DNA from: Azohydromonas sediminis
GTDB taxonomy: Bacteria; Pseudomonadota; Gammaproteobacteria; Burkholderiales; Burkholderiaceae_C
Reading direction: 5' to 3'
Assembly (NCBI RefSeq): GCF_003574675.1
Contig: NZ_QOAZ01000013.1
Coordinates: 25,035-89,034 of the forward strand
DNA: 64,000 nt
In this document: positions 42,407-53,198 of the stretch, piece by piece
How the letters are laid out: every line of letters begins with the position of its first letter
Numbering within the stretch: the stretch's first letter is position 1
Translations under genes and position numbers: made by a program
The notes under the pieces: generated by a model
Seen by the model: the letters and a program-made list of their open reading frames with translations, nothing else
The model's database searches: none
Told to the model about the DNA's origin: nothing

Positions 42407-43774
42407 TCACAGCGTGCCGTACGAGTGCAGCCCCGACAGGAACATGTTGACGCCGAGGAACGCGAACGTCGTCACCGCGAGGCCGACGAGCGCCCACCAC
42501 GCCGAGATCGTGCCGCGCAGCCCCTTCATCAGCCGCATGTGCAGCCAGGCGGCGTAGTTGAGCCAGACGATCAGCGCCCACGTCTCCTTCGGGTCCCAGC
42601 TCCAGTAGCCGCCCCAGGCCTCGGCGGCCCAGAACGCGCCGAGGATCGTCGCGATCGTGAAGAACGCGAAGCCCACCGCGATCGCCTTGTACATCACGTC
42701 GTCGAGCACCTCGAACGACGGCAGCCCGGCGGCGATGCGCCGGCGCATCGCGATGATGCCGCCCACCAGCAGCGCGCTGGCGCCGAAGTAGATCGCCCAG
42801 AAGTTGCTGATGCCGCCGGCGGCCGACTTGCGGAACAGCAGCGGCTCGAAGCACAGCACGACGCCCAGCGCCCACAGCGGCGCGAGCTTCCACCAGTTCG
42901 TCTCGGTCGCGTGCTGCTTGATCAGGTACGCGAACGCGACCATCGCCGCGATCGCGAACGTGCCGTAGCCGATGAAGTTCGCCGGCACGTGCAGCTTCAT
43001 CCACCAGCTCTGCAGCGCCGGCACCAGCGGCTGGATCTCGTGCGCCTGGCGGTCGACCGTGTACCACAGCAGGAAGCCCACCGCGGCGCTGACGATCAGC
43101 ATCGCGAACGCGCCCAGCGCCTTCGTCTTGTAGACCTGCTCGTAGTAGAGGTAGAACAGCGCCGTCATCCAGCAGAACAGCACGAACACCTCGTACAGGT
43201 TGCTGACCGGGATGTGGCCGATGTCGGGCGCGATCTGGTGGCTCTCGTACCAGCGCACGAGCGAGCCGACGAGCGCCATGAACACGGCGGCCCACGCGAG
43301 CCGCGAGCCGATGCGCTGCGCCGTGTTGTCGGTGCCCGCCTTCGCGGTCGCGAAGACGCCGATCCAGTAGAAGACCGTGCTCATGAAGAACAGCACGCTC
43401 ATCCACAGGATCGCGCTCTGGCTCGACAGGAAGTACTTCAGCAGGAACACGTTCTCGGCCGCGGCGAGGTCGGCGCCGAAGCCGTCGGTCGTGCGCGCAT
43501 ACAGGCCGATGGCCAGCAGCACCGCCGCGCCGACGCCAAGGGCCAGCGTGCGCAGCGGCGCCCAGAACCAGCCCAGGCCGATGACCACCGGCGCGCTGCC
43601 GGCGAGGATCCACTTCTCGTAGACGTCCATCGACGCGCCGTAGCGCCAGAACGCGAAGCCGGTGCCGGCGATCACGAGGGCGGCGAACAGCCAGTCGTAG
43701 GCGCCGAAGGCACCGAGCCGCGACGGACGCGATGCGACGGGCAGGCGGTGGGTGGACGTGGTCGCGGTGTTCAT
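42407..43774 (-). CDS. ccsB: Cytochrome c biogenesis protein CcsB (CcsA/ResC type)
   Basis: A 455-residue multi-pass membrane protein of the system II cytochrome c maturation pathway. The tryptophan-rich WWD-type heme-handling motif is seen as [19 protein letters not shown], flanked by conserved His residues in transmembrane segments. It delivers heme with ResB/Ccs1 to apocytochrome. ATG at 43774 overlaps the stop of resB (43771-43774), so both are coupled, and msrP follows 52 bp downstream. Fits the layout engB / cytochrome c4 / resB / ccsB of Burkholderiales. Confidence 0.93.
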   Translation of the reverse strand: MNTATTSTHRLPVASRPSRLGAFGAYDWLFAALVIAGTGFAFWRYGASMDVYEKWILAGSAPVVIGLGWFWAPLRTLALGVGAAVLLAIGLYARTTDGFGADLAAAENVFLLKYFLSSQSAILWMSVLFFMSTVFYWIGVFATAKAGTDNTAQRIGSRLAWAAVFMALVGSLVRWYESHQIAPDIGHIPVSNLYEVFVLFCWMTALFYLYYEQVYKTKALGAFAMLIVSAAVGFLLWYTVDRQAHEIQPLVPALQSWWMKLHVPANFIGYGTFAIAAMVAFAYLIKQHATETNWWKLAPLWALGVVLCFEPLLFRKSAAGGISNFWAIYFGASALLVGGIIAMRRRIAAGLPSFEVLDDVMYKAIAVGFAFFTIATILGAFWAAEAWGGYWSWDPKETWALIVWLNYAAWLHMRLMKGLRGTISAWWALVGLAVTTFAFLGVNMFLSGLHSYGTL

Positions 43775-45936
43775 GCGGACTCCTTGGCGGGTGCCGTCGC
43801 GGCGGGCACCAGGACGGTCTTCAGGCGGTCGAATTCGGCGTCGGCCTCGAGCGTGCGCCGCGTCGTCGACAGCGCGGCGACGATGCGCGTGCGCGCGCCG
43901 GGCGCGCCGGCATCGTCTTCGAGCCAGACCCACAGCCGGCGTTCGCGCACGTACAGCATCACGAACACGCCGACGATCAGCAGCACGGCGCCGAGGTAGA
44001 CGAGGTTCTTGCCCGGCGCGCGCGCGACCTGGAACACGCTCGCCTGCACCTGCTGGAAGTCGGTGAGCTGCAGCAGCACCGGCGCGGGGTAGAAGAAGCT
44101 GTCGGACAGCGACGTCAGCGCGCGCGACAGGAAGTCCTGCACCTGCGCGTCGGGCACGAGCGCCGGCTGCCCGGCCTGGGCACGCGCCGTGTTCAGCAGC
44201 TCGAACAGGCTGCCGCTGAGGATGCGCAGCAGCACCTCGGACACCCGCTCGCGCTCGCCCTCGGGCACCGTCGACTCGAGGAAGCGCGCCACCGACGCCA
44301 GCCCGCCGCGCACCGGCGGCGTGTCGGTCGCGGGCGTCGCGGCGTGGGGTTGGTCGGCCGGCTCCTGGCCCGCGAACAGCGTCAGCAGCCGCAGCGACGT
44401 CACGCGCAGCTGCTCGGCCATCTCGGGGCGGTCGGCGGGCGTCGCGGCAGCGGCATAGCGCCGCGCGGCGAGGTCGCGCAGCGCCGGGTCGTCGAGCGCG
44501 GTGCGCAGCCGCACCCAGGTGTCGATCGAGTCGTCGGCGTCGACCGGGATGCGCAGGTAGCGGAAGCTCTCGTTCGGGTTCTCGCGCACGCCGGCGAGCA
44601 TGACGCGCCGCCCGTCGAGCTCGATGGGCAGCATGTAGTTGTGGAATTCGCGCGCCTGGCCGCTGGCGTCGCGCAGCTTGTACGTCACCGACGGGCCCAC
44701 GTTGCGCAGTTGCTTCTGCGTGCGCACCTTGGCGCCCGAGCCGAGGTGGTCGTCGAGCGCGCTCTTCAGGTCGACGCGGCGCACGTCGGTGCCCGAGCCC
44801 ATGCCGCCGGCGCCGAAGTTCTCGACGTTGATCACGCGCAGCCCGGTGAACTCGAGCTGCAGCGTCTCGCCGCCGCGCTGCAGCGTCGTGCTGCTGCCGA
44901 CGACGCCCTGGACCTCGAACTCGCGCGCACCCGCATGCAGCGGAATCGCGCGCAGCTTCAGGCTCGAGCCGCCGTCGTCGAAGCTGCTCTGGTAGATCGC
45001 GACGCCGCGGTGGAACGCGGGGTGGTTGACCTCGACGCGGGCCTCGCGCGACTGCCCCGTCTCGTGGTCGTGGATCACGATCTCGCTGGCGAACAGCTTG
45101 GGCATGCCGGTCTCGTAGTACTCGACGATGAACTTCTTCAGCTCGACGTCGAACGGCAGGTCCTGCAACACGACGCCGTCGGGCATCGACAGGATCGCCG
45201 TGCCGGCGCGCGCGCCCTCGGGCACGAGCAGGTTGGCGCGGTAGGTCGGGTTGTTCGGCCCGAGGCGGTGCTGGGGCGGCACCTCGCTGATCAGCCCGCC
45301 GCCGCGGTAGACCGACTTGTCCTGGAACCACATCTGCGCGCGCACGACGAGGTCACCATCGAACAGCCCGCCCAGACAGATCAGCACGATCGCGCCGTGC
45401 GCGGCGAGGTAGCCGAGCTTGTTCGATGCGCCCTTGCGCGCGGCGATCATCGTGCCGTGGGGGCGCACCTGCACCTTGGCGCGCCAGCCGGCGGCACCGA
45501 GCGTCGCCGCGATGCGGTCGTAGGCCGCGGCGCGCGGCTCGTCGACCGCGCCCTGCGCCTTGTGGTGGAACGCCTGCAGCGACTGCTCGCGCAGGTGCTC
45601 CTTGTGGGCCTTGAGGTCGGCGATGATCTTCGGCGTGTTGCGCGCGATGCACAGGCTCGTCGAGACGACGAGGAACGCCAGGATCAGCAGGAACCACCAC
45701 GCGCTGTACACCGTGTACAGCCCGACGGCAGCGAACACGTCGGCCCAGAATGGGCCGAACTGGTTGACGTAGTTGTTGAACGGCTCGTGCTGCTTGACGA
45801 CGGTGCCGATCACCGACGCGATGCAGATCAGCGTCAGCAGCGAGATCGCGAACCGCATCGACGACAGCAGCTCGATGCCCTCGCGCAGCCAGCGCGAGCG
45901 CGCGCTGACCTCGAAGCCGGCCGTGGTGACGCTCAT
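43771..45936 (-). CDS. resB: Cytochrome c biogenesis protein ResB/Ccs1
   Basis: A 721-residue membrane protein with three N-terminal helices (residues about 28-45, 80-100 and 190-210), a large periplasmic domain and a last helix (NLVYLGAVLLIVGVFVMLYV), the ResB/Ccs1 layout. It begins with LSSMRFAISLLTLICIASVIGT, a family segment. With CcsB it forms the heme export and ligation complex for c-type cytochromes. ATG at 45936 lies 97 bp from the cytochrome c4 stop. The close link to cytochrome c4 and msrP is consistent with a shared redox-envelope function. Confidence 0.92.
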   Translation of the reverse strand: MSVTTAGFEVSARSRWLREGIELLSSMRFAISLLTLICIASVIGTVVKQHEPFNNYVNQFGPFWADVFAAVGLYTVYSAWWFLLILAFLVVSTSLCIARNTPKIIADLKAHKEHLREQSLQAFHHKAQGAVDEPRAAAYDRIAATLGAAGWRAKVQVRPHGTMIAARKGASNKLGYLAAHGAIVLICLGGLFDGDLVVRAQMWFQDKSVYRGGGLISEVPPQHRLGPNNPTYRANLLVPEGARAGTAILSMPDGVVLQDLPFDVELKKFIVEYYETGMPKLFASEIVIHDHETGQSREARVEVNHPAFHRGVAIYQSSFDDGGSSLKLRAIPLHAGAREFEVQGVVGSSTTLQRGGETLQLEFTGLRVINVENFGAGGMGSGTDVRRVDLKSALDDHLGSGAKVRTQKQLRNVGPSVTYKLRDASGQAREFHNYMLPIELDGRRVMLAGVRENPNESFRYLRIPVDADDSIDTWVRLRTALDDPALRDLAARRYAAAATPADRPEMAEQLRVTSLRLLTLFAGQEPADQPHAATPATDTPPVRGGLASVARFLESTVPEGERERVSEVLLRILSGSLFELLNTARAQAGQPALVPDAQVQDFLSRALTSLSDSFFYPAPVLLQLTDFQQVQASVFQVARAPGKNLVYLGAVLLIVGVFVMLYVRERRLWVWLEDDAGAPGARTRIVAALSTTRRTLEADAEFDRLKTVLVPAATAPAKESA

Positions 45937-46033
45937 GGCGCGATTATCGCGACCGGCGCCCCTGGGCGCCGAAAGGCCCCGGGGCGACCCGGCCCGATGC
46001 AGGAATTGCCGCGGCCGCGCCCGCCGGGCGCAC

Positions 46034-46669
46034 TCAGCGCAGGCCGGCGGCGTAGTCGGCCAGCGCGGCGATCTCGCGGTCGCTCAGGTTCGCCGCGATC
46101 GACAGCATCTGCGCGTTGTTGGCGCGCTCACCGGAGCGGTAGCCCTTCAGCGACGACGCGACGTACTCGGCGTGCTGGCCGGCCAGGCGCGGGTACTGCG
46201 CCGGGATGCCGGCCCCGTTGGGGCTGTGGCAGCCGGCGCACGCGGGCACCTTCTTGCTTGCGATGCCCCCGCGCCAGATGCGCTCGCCCAGCAGCACCAG
46301 GTCGGCGTTGGTCGCGGCGCCTGGCACCGGGGGCAGGCTGGCGTAGAACGCGGCGACGTTGACCATGTCGTCGTCGCTCAGCGCGGCGACCATGCCCTGC
46401 ATGACGGCGTTGACGCGCTTGCCGGCCTTGAACTCGCGCAGCTGCTTGGTCAGGTACTCGGGGTGCTGGCCGGCGAGGATCGGGTTCGCGGGCGCACCGC
46501 GCGAGCCGTCGACCGTGTGGCATGCGACGCACACCTGCGTGGCGATCGTGCGCCCCTTCGCCAGATCGGGCCCCGCCTTGGTGTCGCCGGCGGCGGTGGC
46601 CGACAGCGGCGCGAGCAAGGTGGCAGCCAGTACGGCGGCGGCCAGCCGGAAGGCGTGGGGGGCGTTCAT
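46034..46669 (-). CDS. Diheme cytochrome c4
   Basis: A 211-residue exported cytochrome with two heme motifs, CVACH and CAGCH, one in each of two tandem cytochrome c domains, the form of cytochrome c4. A secretion signal (HAFRLAAAVLAATLLAPLSATAAG) precedes them. Axial Met residues are supplied by VMQGMVAALSDDDM and MLSIAANLSDREI. It carries electrons between the bc1 complex and terminal oxidases. ATG at 46669 is used; an ATG at 46714 would extend it into the engB promoter. It lies divergent from engB and before resB-ccsB, which assemble such proteins. Confidence 0.92.
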   Translation of the reverse strand: MNAPHAFRLAAAVLAATLLAPLSATAAGDTKAGPDLAKGRTIATQVCVACHTVDGSRGAPANPILAGQHPEYLTKQLREFKAGKRVNAVMQGMVAALSDDDMVNVAAFYASLPPVPGAATNADLVLLGERIWRGGIASKKVPACAGCHSPNGAGIPAQYPRLAGQHAEYVASSLKGYRSGERANNAQMLSIAANLSDREIAALADYAAGLR

Positions 46670-46704
46670 CGCATGCGGCTCGGAAGAAACAAACCTTGAA
46701 ATTT

Positions 46705-46710
46705 TACAAT
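46705..46710 (+). promoter_or_regulatory. -10-like hexamer abutting engB
   Basis: TACAAT ends five bases before the engB ATG, preceded by an AT-rich TTGAAATTT. If it is the -10, transcription would start at or next to the ATG and the mRNA would be leaderless; no Shine-Dalgarno is visible, which agrees. No good -35 hexamer was found. Confidence 0.4.
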
Positions 46711-46715
46711 GCTCC

Positions 46716-47405
46716 ATGCCCACCTCTGCCGCGGCTTCCGTCTCGCCGGCTCGCACGGCGCTTGCCTGGGCGCACGGCGCGCGCTTCCTGACGACGGCCA
46801 GCCGGCTCGACCAGCTGCTGGTCACCGAACTGCCCGAGATCGCCTTCGTCGGGCGCAGCAATGCCGGCAAGTCGACCGCGATCAACACGCTGGCACAGCA
46901 GCGGCGGCTCGCGTTCGCGTCGAAGACGCCGGGGCGCACGCAGCACATCAACCTGTTCGCGCTCGGCCCGAAGGACGCGCCCGATGCGCTGTGGGCCGAC
47001 CTGCCGGGCTACGGCTACGCCGCGGTCGACCGTGCGGCCAAGCTGCGCTGGCAGAAGGTCATGGCCGACTACCTCGCGATGCGGCGCAGTCTGTCGGGTG
47101 TCGTCCTGCTGGTCGACGCGCGGTTGGGTCTGACCGACCTCGACCGCCGGCTGCTCGAGTTCATCGCGCCGCGTGTGCGCACCGGCGAGGTCCGCCTGCT
47201 CGTGCTGCTGACCAAGGCCGACAAGCTCTCGCGCCGCGAGGCCGACGCGGCGCTGCGCAGCACCTCGCAGGCACTGGGCGAGTTCGCCAGCGAGGCGTCG
47301 GACATTGGCGTGGCGCTGTTCTCGGCACTCACCCGCGCCGGGCTCGACGACGTCGCGCAGACGCTGCACGGCTGGGCGCACCCGGCCCCGGCGTCATCGT
47401 CATGA
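46716..47405 (+). CDS. engB: Ribosome-biogenesis GTPase EngB/YihA
   Basis: A 229-residue GTPase of the YihA/EngB family needed for 50S ribosome assembly. G-motifs are clear: G1 GRSNAGKST, the PGRTQHINLF switch, G3 DLPGYG and G4 TKADK. ATG at 46716 gives the typical length. Divergent from cytochrome c4 as in other Burkholderiales. Its stop overlaps the start of the hydrolase gene by four bases (47402-47405). No leader or ribosome site can be seen. Confidence 0.95.
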   Translation: MPTSAAASVSPARTALAWAHGARFLTTASRLDQLLVTELPEIAFVGRSNAGKSTAINTLAQQRRLAFASKTPGRTQHINLFALGPKDAPDALWADLPGYGYAAVDRAAKLRWQKVMADYLAMRRSLSGVVLLVDARLGLTDLDRRLLEFIAPRVRTGEVRLLVLLTKADKLSRREADAALRSTSQALGEFASEASDIGVALFSALTRAGLDDVAQTLHGWAHPAPASSS

Positions 47406-48298
47406 TCGACACCTTCGACGCCCGTCTGCCGCACGGCATCACGCTGGCGTGCCGCTGCGCTGGCGCCGTCGGCGCGCCGCGCGTGCTGCTGCTGCACGGC
47501 TTTCCCGAGGCGGCGTTCGTGTGGGACGGCGTGATGCAGCGCCTCGCGCCGCGTGCGCACTGCGTCGCGCCGAACCTGCGCGGCTACGCGCCGTCGTCGG
47601 CGCCGCCCGGCGTCGACGCGTACCGCGCGAAGCACCTCGTCGCCGACGTCGCGGCGCTGATCGACCACCTCGGCGGCCGCATCGACGTGCTGGTGGCGCA
47701 CGACTGGGGTGGTGCCGTCGCGTGGGCGTTCGCCGCGCAGCACCCGCAGCGCGTGCGCAGGCTGCTGATCGTCAATGCGCCGCACCCGGCGACCTTCCTG
47801 CGCGAACTGCGCGACAACCCGGCGCAGCAGCGCGCGAGCGCCTACATGAACTTCCTCGTGCGCCCCGACGCCGAGGCACTGCTTGCCGAGAACGACTTCG
47901 CCCGCCTGTGGCGGTTCTTCACGTCGATGGGCGCCGACGACGCGTCGCACCCCGGCGGCGGCTGGCTCACGGCCGACTTGCGCGAGCGCTACCGCGAGGT
48001 CTGGCGCAGCGGGCTCACTGGGCCGCTGAACTACTACCGGGCCTCGCCGCTGCGTCCGCCGGCCGCGTCGCACGACGCGCTCGCCACGCTGGCGCTGCCG
48101 CCCGAGGCGGTCACGGTGCGCGTGCCGACGACGGTGCTGTGGGCCGATGCCGACACGGCGCTGCTGCCGTCGCTGCTCGACGGACTCGACGCCTTCGTGC
48201 CCGACCTGCGCGTCGTGCGCGTGCCGGGGGCGACGCACTGGGTCGTCCACGAGCGGCCGCAGCTGGTGGCTGACACCGTGGCCGCGCTGCTGCCCTGA
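47402..48298 (+). CDS. Alpha/beta hydrolase, epoxide-hydrolase-like
   Basis: A 298-residue alpha/beta hydrolase. The oxyanion loop HGFPEAAFVWDGVM, the nucleophile elbow VAHDWGG (Asp rather than Ser) and the late VPGATHWVVHERP (catalytic His) match epoxide hydrolase/haloalkane-dehalogenase-like members; a Tyr pair in the cap (YYRASP region) also fits. It hydrolyses an unknown ester or epoxide. ATG at 47402 overlaps the engB stop. Convergent with the patatin gene (3 bp between stops). Confidence 0.87.
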   Translation: MIDTFDARLPHGITLACRCAGAVGAPRVLLLHGFPEAAFVWDGVMQRLAPRAHCVAPNLRGYAPSSAPPGVDAYRAKHLVADVAALIDHLGGRIDVLVAHDWGGAVAWAFAAQHPQRVRRLLIVNAPHPATFLRELRDNPAQQRASAYMNFLVRPDAEALLAENDFARLWRFFTSMGADDASHPGGGWLTADLRERYREVWRSGLTGPLNYYRASPLRPPAASHDALATLALPPEAVTVRVPTTVLWADADTALLPSLLDGLDAFVPDLRVVRVPGATHWVVHERPQLVADTVAALLP

Positions 48299-48301
48299 GC
48301 C

Positions 48302-50584
48302 TCAGGGGCGGCCGACGAACAGCGCGATGCCGAGCGACCCGCCCGGCGCGTACGTCAGCCCGAAGTGCACCGGGCCGACGCCGGTGTCGGTGCCCAGGTA
48401 CAGGCTGCCGCCGGTGCGCAGGTCCGACAGGCGGGCGGCGTCGGTGTCGAGCCACGCGTTGCCGGCCTCGAGCGTCGCGCCGACGACGAGGTTGCGCGCG
48501 AACAGCAGCCGCCCGGTCAGCGGCGTGCGCCAGCCCAGCCGCAGCAGCACGACGGCATTGCCGTTGAGCTGGTCGGTGCGGTAGCCCGACAGGCGCTGGA
48601 AGCCGCCGAGCGTGTAGCGGCCGAACACGTCGAGACCGTCGGCATTGGTGGCCTGCAGCAGCGCGAGCGCGTCCAACGTGTGCGCGCCGAACGTGCCCAC
48701 CGCCATCGCCTCGACCTCGGCGCGCTGGAAGCGCTCGTCGCGGCCGCGCGCGTCGCGCAGGCCGGCGGCGGCGACGGCCTCGAGCCGGTAGCCGCGCGTC
48801 GGGAAGAACGCGAAGTCGAGCTGGTCGACCACGAGCCGCGCACGCAGTGCGCGTTCGACGAAGCGCTGCGACACCAGCTCGATGCGGTTGAAGCCGAAGC
48901 TGTCGGGTACGTTGCGGTAGTTCAGCCACGACAGCCCGAGGCGCAGCTCGCCGATGCGTCCCCACGGGCGGCCGAGGTCGACGCCGGCCTGCAGGATGTC
49001 GCGCCGGTACTGCGCGAGCTCGAGGCCGAGGTCGTCGGGGTCGTACAGCACGACGCGGCGCCGCTGCACGCCGGCGTACGGGGCGACGAACCAGTCGGCC
49101 TGCAGCGCGCGGCCGACGCCCAGCGGCCGGTACAGCTCGGTGGCCAGCGTCGGCGCCTCGCCGATCTGCAGCAGGTTGCGCCACTCGGCGCCGTCGGGCG
49201 TGAGCCAGCGCCGCACGTGCAGCAGCCGGACGTTGAAGCCGCTGTCGCCGCGGAAGTCGGTGTCCATCGTCAGCCCGACGCGCAGGTAGTTCGGCCCCCA
49301 CGGCTTGTCCTCGAGGTCGAACACCAGGCCTTCGCGACCATCGACCTCGGCGATGCGGTAGTCGGTGCGCACGTAATCGCCGGTGGCTGCCAGCCGGCGC
49401 GCGTCGCGCTCGGCACGCTCGCGGTCGAACGCCATCCCGGGCTGCGTTTCGAGCTCGTCGGCGTAGCGCACCGGGTTCGTCGCGCGGGTGCCCTCGAACG
49501 CGACGAAGCCGAGCGCCGGTGCCGGCGCCGCGCCGCGCGTGCGCGCGAGCGTCCACTCGGCATAGTCGGCCGCCGGGACCGACAGCGCCGCGAGGCGCGC
49601 CAGCACCGCCTCGGCGCCGCTGGCGCCCAGCGCGATCAGCTCGCGCGTGCGCTCGAAGTCGCCTGCCGTCAGCGCACCGAGCTGCGGCGCCACCAGCACG
49701 TCGCGCGGCCCCAGCGTCGCGAGGCTGCGCTGCACGTTCTGCTCGGTCAGGATGTTGATCATCTGCGCCGTCACGCCGACGACCGAGCCGAGCGACTCGC
49801 GCGGCGCCAGCGGCGTGCCGATGTTGACGACGATCACGACGTCGGCGCCCATCGCGCGCGCGACGTCGATCGGCACGTTGTTGACGAGGCCGCCGTCGCC
49901 GAGCACGCGGCTGTCGACCTCGGTCGGCGCGAACACGCCGGGCACGCTCATGCTCGAGCGCAGCGCCAGCGCGAGGTCGCCACGGTCGAGCACGACCGCC
50001 TGGCCCGTCTCCATGTCGGTGGCCACCGCGCGGAACGGGATCGGCAGGCGGTCGAACTCGGTGACGCCGCGCACCGGCAGCGTGTAGCGGCGCAGCAGCA
50101 GTTCGAGGCCGCGGCTCGAGACGGCCGCCACCGGCGCGCGCAGCTCGCCGTCGCGCACGCCGAATTCGAGGTCGGGGGCGACGTCGAAATCTTCCTCCTT
50201 GCGCCGCTGCGGCAGCTCGCGGCGGTCGACGCGGCTGGCGAACAGCGCGTCCCAGCGCACCGCGAGCAGTTCGCGCTCAAGCTGCTCGGCGCTCATGCCG
50301 CTGGCGTACAGCCCGCCGATGATGGCGCCCATCGACGTGCCGGCGATCACGTCGACCGGGATGCGCTCGCGCTCGAGCACCTTGAGCACGCCCACATGCG
50401 CCAGCCCGCGCGCGCCGCCGCCCGAAAGCACCAGACCCACGCGCGGGCGCGTTGCCGCCGCCGATGGCGACGCGGGGTCGAGCGGCTGCGCCTGCGCGGG
50501 TGGTGTGGGCACCAGCGTCGCCGCGGCGACGACCCACGCCCATGCGGCGAGCGTGCGCGCGAGGCGCCGGAGTGGAGCGGGCAT
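48302..50584 (-). CDS. Patatin-like phospholipase with outer-membrane barrel (PlpD-type, type Vd)
   Basis: A 760-residue protein. A secretion signal (residues 1-33) precedes a patatin domain with oxyanion GGGARG (55-60), catalytic Ser84 in GTSMG and Asp230 in DGGLVNN. A middle POTRA-like linker (about residues 330-440) and a C-terminal beta-barrel region with the surface-antigen pattern ending in SLGIALFVGRP follow. This is the architecture of PlpD/type Vd autotransporters, which export a lipase to the cell surface. ATG at 50584 is the start giving a normal signal peptide; the frame is open further upstream but lacks one. Divergent promoter from groEL is not shared. Confidence 0.87.
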   Translation of the reverse strand: MPAPLRRLARTLAAWAWVVAAATLVPTPPAQAQPLDPASPSAAATRPRVGLVLSGGGARGLAHVGVLKVLERERIPVDVIAGTSMGAIIGGLYASGMSAEQLERELLAVRWDALFASRVDRRELPQRRKEEDFDVAPDLEFGVRDGELRAPVAAVSSRGLELLLRRYTLPVRGVTEFDRLPIPFRAVATDMETGQAVVLDRGDLALALRSSMSVPGVFAPTEVDSRVLGDGGLVNNVPIDVARAMGADVVIVVNIGTPLAPRESLGSVVGVTAQMINILTEQNVQRSLATLGPRDVLVAPQLGALTAGDFERTRELIALGASGAEAVLARLAALSVPAADYAEWTLARTRGAAPAPALGFVAFEGTRATNPVRYADELETQPGMAFDRERAERDARRLAATGDYVRTDYRIAEVDGREGLVFDLEDKPWGPNYLRVGLTMDTDFRGDSGFNVRLLHVRRWLTPDGAEWRNLLQIGEAPTLATELYRPLGVGRALQADWFVAPYAGVQRRRVVLYDPDDLGLELAQYRRDILQAGVDLGRPWGRIGELRLGLSWLNYRNVPDSFGFNRIELVSQRFVERALRARLVVDQLDFAFFPTRGYRLEAVAAAGLRDARGRDERFQRAEVEAMAVGTFGAHTLDALALLQATNADGLDVFGRYTLGGFQRLSGYRTDQLNGNAVVLLRLGWRTPLTGRLLFARNLVVGATLEAGNAWLDTDAARLSDLRTGGSLYLGTDTGVGPVHFGLTYAPGGSLGIALFVGRP

Positions 50585-50628
50585 CGAGGTCACGGGGCGA
50601 AGGACGCCACGATTGTCGCTAGCGTACG

Positions 50629-50659
50629 CAAAAAAAAGCCCGCGGCGCGTGCCGCGGGC
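50629..50659 (-). terminator. Rho-independent terminator of groESL
   Basis: GCCCGCGGC and GCCGCGGGC form a perfect 9-bp stem with a four-base loop (50638-50659). On the minus strand it is followed by eight T residues (50630-50637). It lies 35 bp downstream of the groEL stop and is oriented for that operon. Confidence 0.92.
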
Positions 50660-50693
50660 GGGTTGGGTGTGTCTGGCTGACCGGGTCAGGACA

Positions 50694-52662
<1,969 letters not shown>

Positions 52663-52703
52663 GACATCTCCTGAGAAGGAATCGATGAGCGAGAATCGGT
52701 GCG

Positions 52704-52724
52704 CGCTAAGTTAGCGAGCGCTAA
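52704..52724 (-). promoter_or_regulatory. TTAGCG/CGCTAA palindromic array in groESL leader
   Basis: CGCTAA (52704-52709), TTAGCG (52711-52716) and CGCTAA (52719-52724) alternate, giving two overlapping dyads in the 5' leader, downstream of CIRCE and upstream of groES. The TTAGC core resembles a CIRCE half-site (TTAGCACTC), but the spacing differs. It may be a second, weaker repressor site or an mRNA hairpin. Confidence 0.5.
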
Positions 52725-52755
52725 CACCACCAAATCGGGCTGCGGTTCGCAACCG

Positions 52756-52782
52756 CTAGCACTCGACAGCGACGAGTGCTAA
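52756..52782 (-). promoter_or_regulatory. CIRCE operator (HrcA site)
   Basis: TAGCACTC-N9-GAGTGCTA matches the CIRCE dyad consensus TTAGCACTC-N9-GAGTGCTAA at all but the outermost base of one arm. It lies directly downstream of the promoter hexamers, where HrcA binding would block transcription. hrcA itself is not in the window. Confidence 0.93.
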
Positions 52783-52791
52783 CAGGGCACG

Positions 52792-52820
52792 ATTATAGGG
52801 ACGCCCGTCCCGCCTTCAAG
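52792..52820 (-). promoter_or_regulatory. groESL promoter (sigma32/sigma70 composite)
   Basis: On the minus strand CTTGAA (52815-52820) and CCCTATAAT (ending at 52792) are spaced as in heat-shock promoters. The inner TTGAAG and TATAAT also make a near-consensus sigma70 promoter with 16 bp between. CIRCE follows around the expected start. Thus sigma32 activation and HrcA repression may both act. Confidence 0.8.
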
Positions 52821-52879
52821 AGCCAAGGTGCTCGTGCGGTGGCCGCGGCCGCACCGCTGCGCCGGCGGCGCACACGGGT

Positions 52880-53113
52880 TCAGTGCGCTGCGCGGGGTGC
52901 CGGCGGGTCCGTGGTGTCGTCGCGGCCCGCCTCGGCGTCGTCGGGCGCGGCGTCGACGCGGTAGCTCTCGCTCGCCCACGCGCCGAGGTCGTGCGTGCGG
53001 CAGCGCTCGCTGCAAAACGGCCGCCAGGGGTTGTCGGCGTCGTACCACGCGGGCCCGCCGCAGGCGGGGCAACGCACGCGCCGCCTCGCCACCGACGGGG
53101 GCGACGTGCTCAT
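52880..53113 (-). CDS. yacG: DNA gyrase inhibitor / zinc-ribbon protein YacG
   Basis: A 77-residue protein with the YacG zinc ribbon CPACGG and FCSERCR (two Cys pairs) and the conserved WRPFCSERCRTHDLGAWASE. YacG binds and inhibits gyrase in E. coli. The C-terminal tail (about 30 residues) is a low-complexity, acidic end. It belongs to the conserved pilB-pilC-pilD-coaE-zapD-yacG group and lies 85 bp downstream of zapD. Confidence 0.93.
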   Translation of the reverse strand: MSTSPPSVARRRVRCPACGGPAWYDADNPWRPFCSERCRTHDLGAWASESYRVDAAPDDAEAGRDDTTDPPAPRAAH

Positions 53114-53198
53114 CGCGACGCGCCGCGGCCGTGCCGCCGCGGGTCGTGGCGACCGCGCCGGGCCGCCGCGGTCCGGGGGCGTTGGCGGGTCAGGGTCA

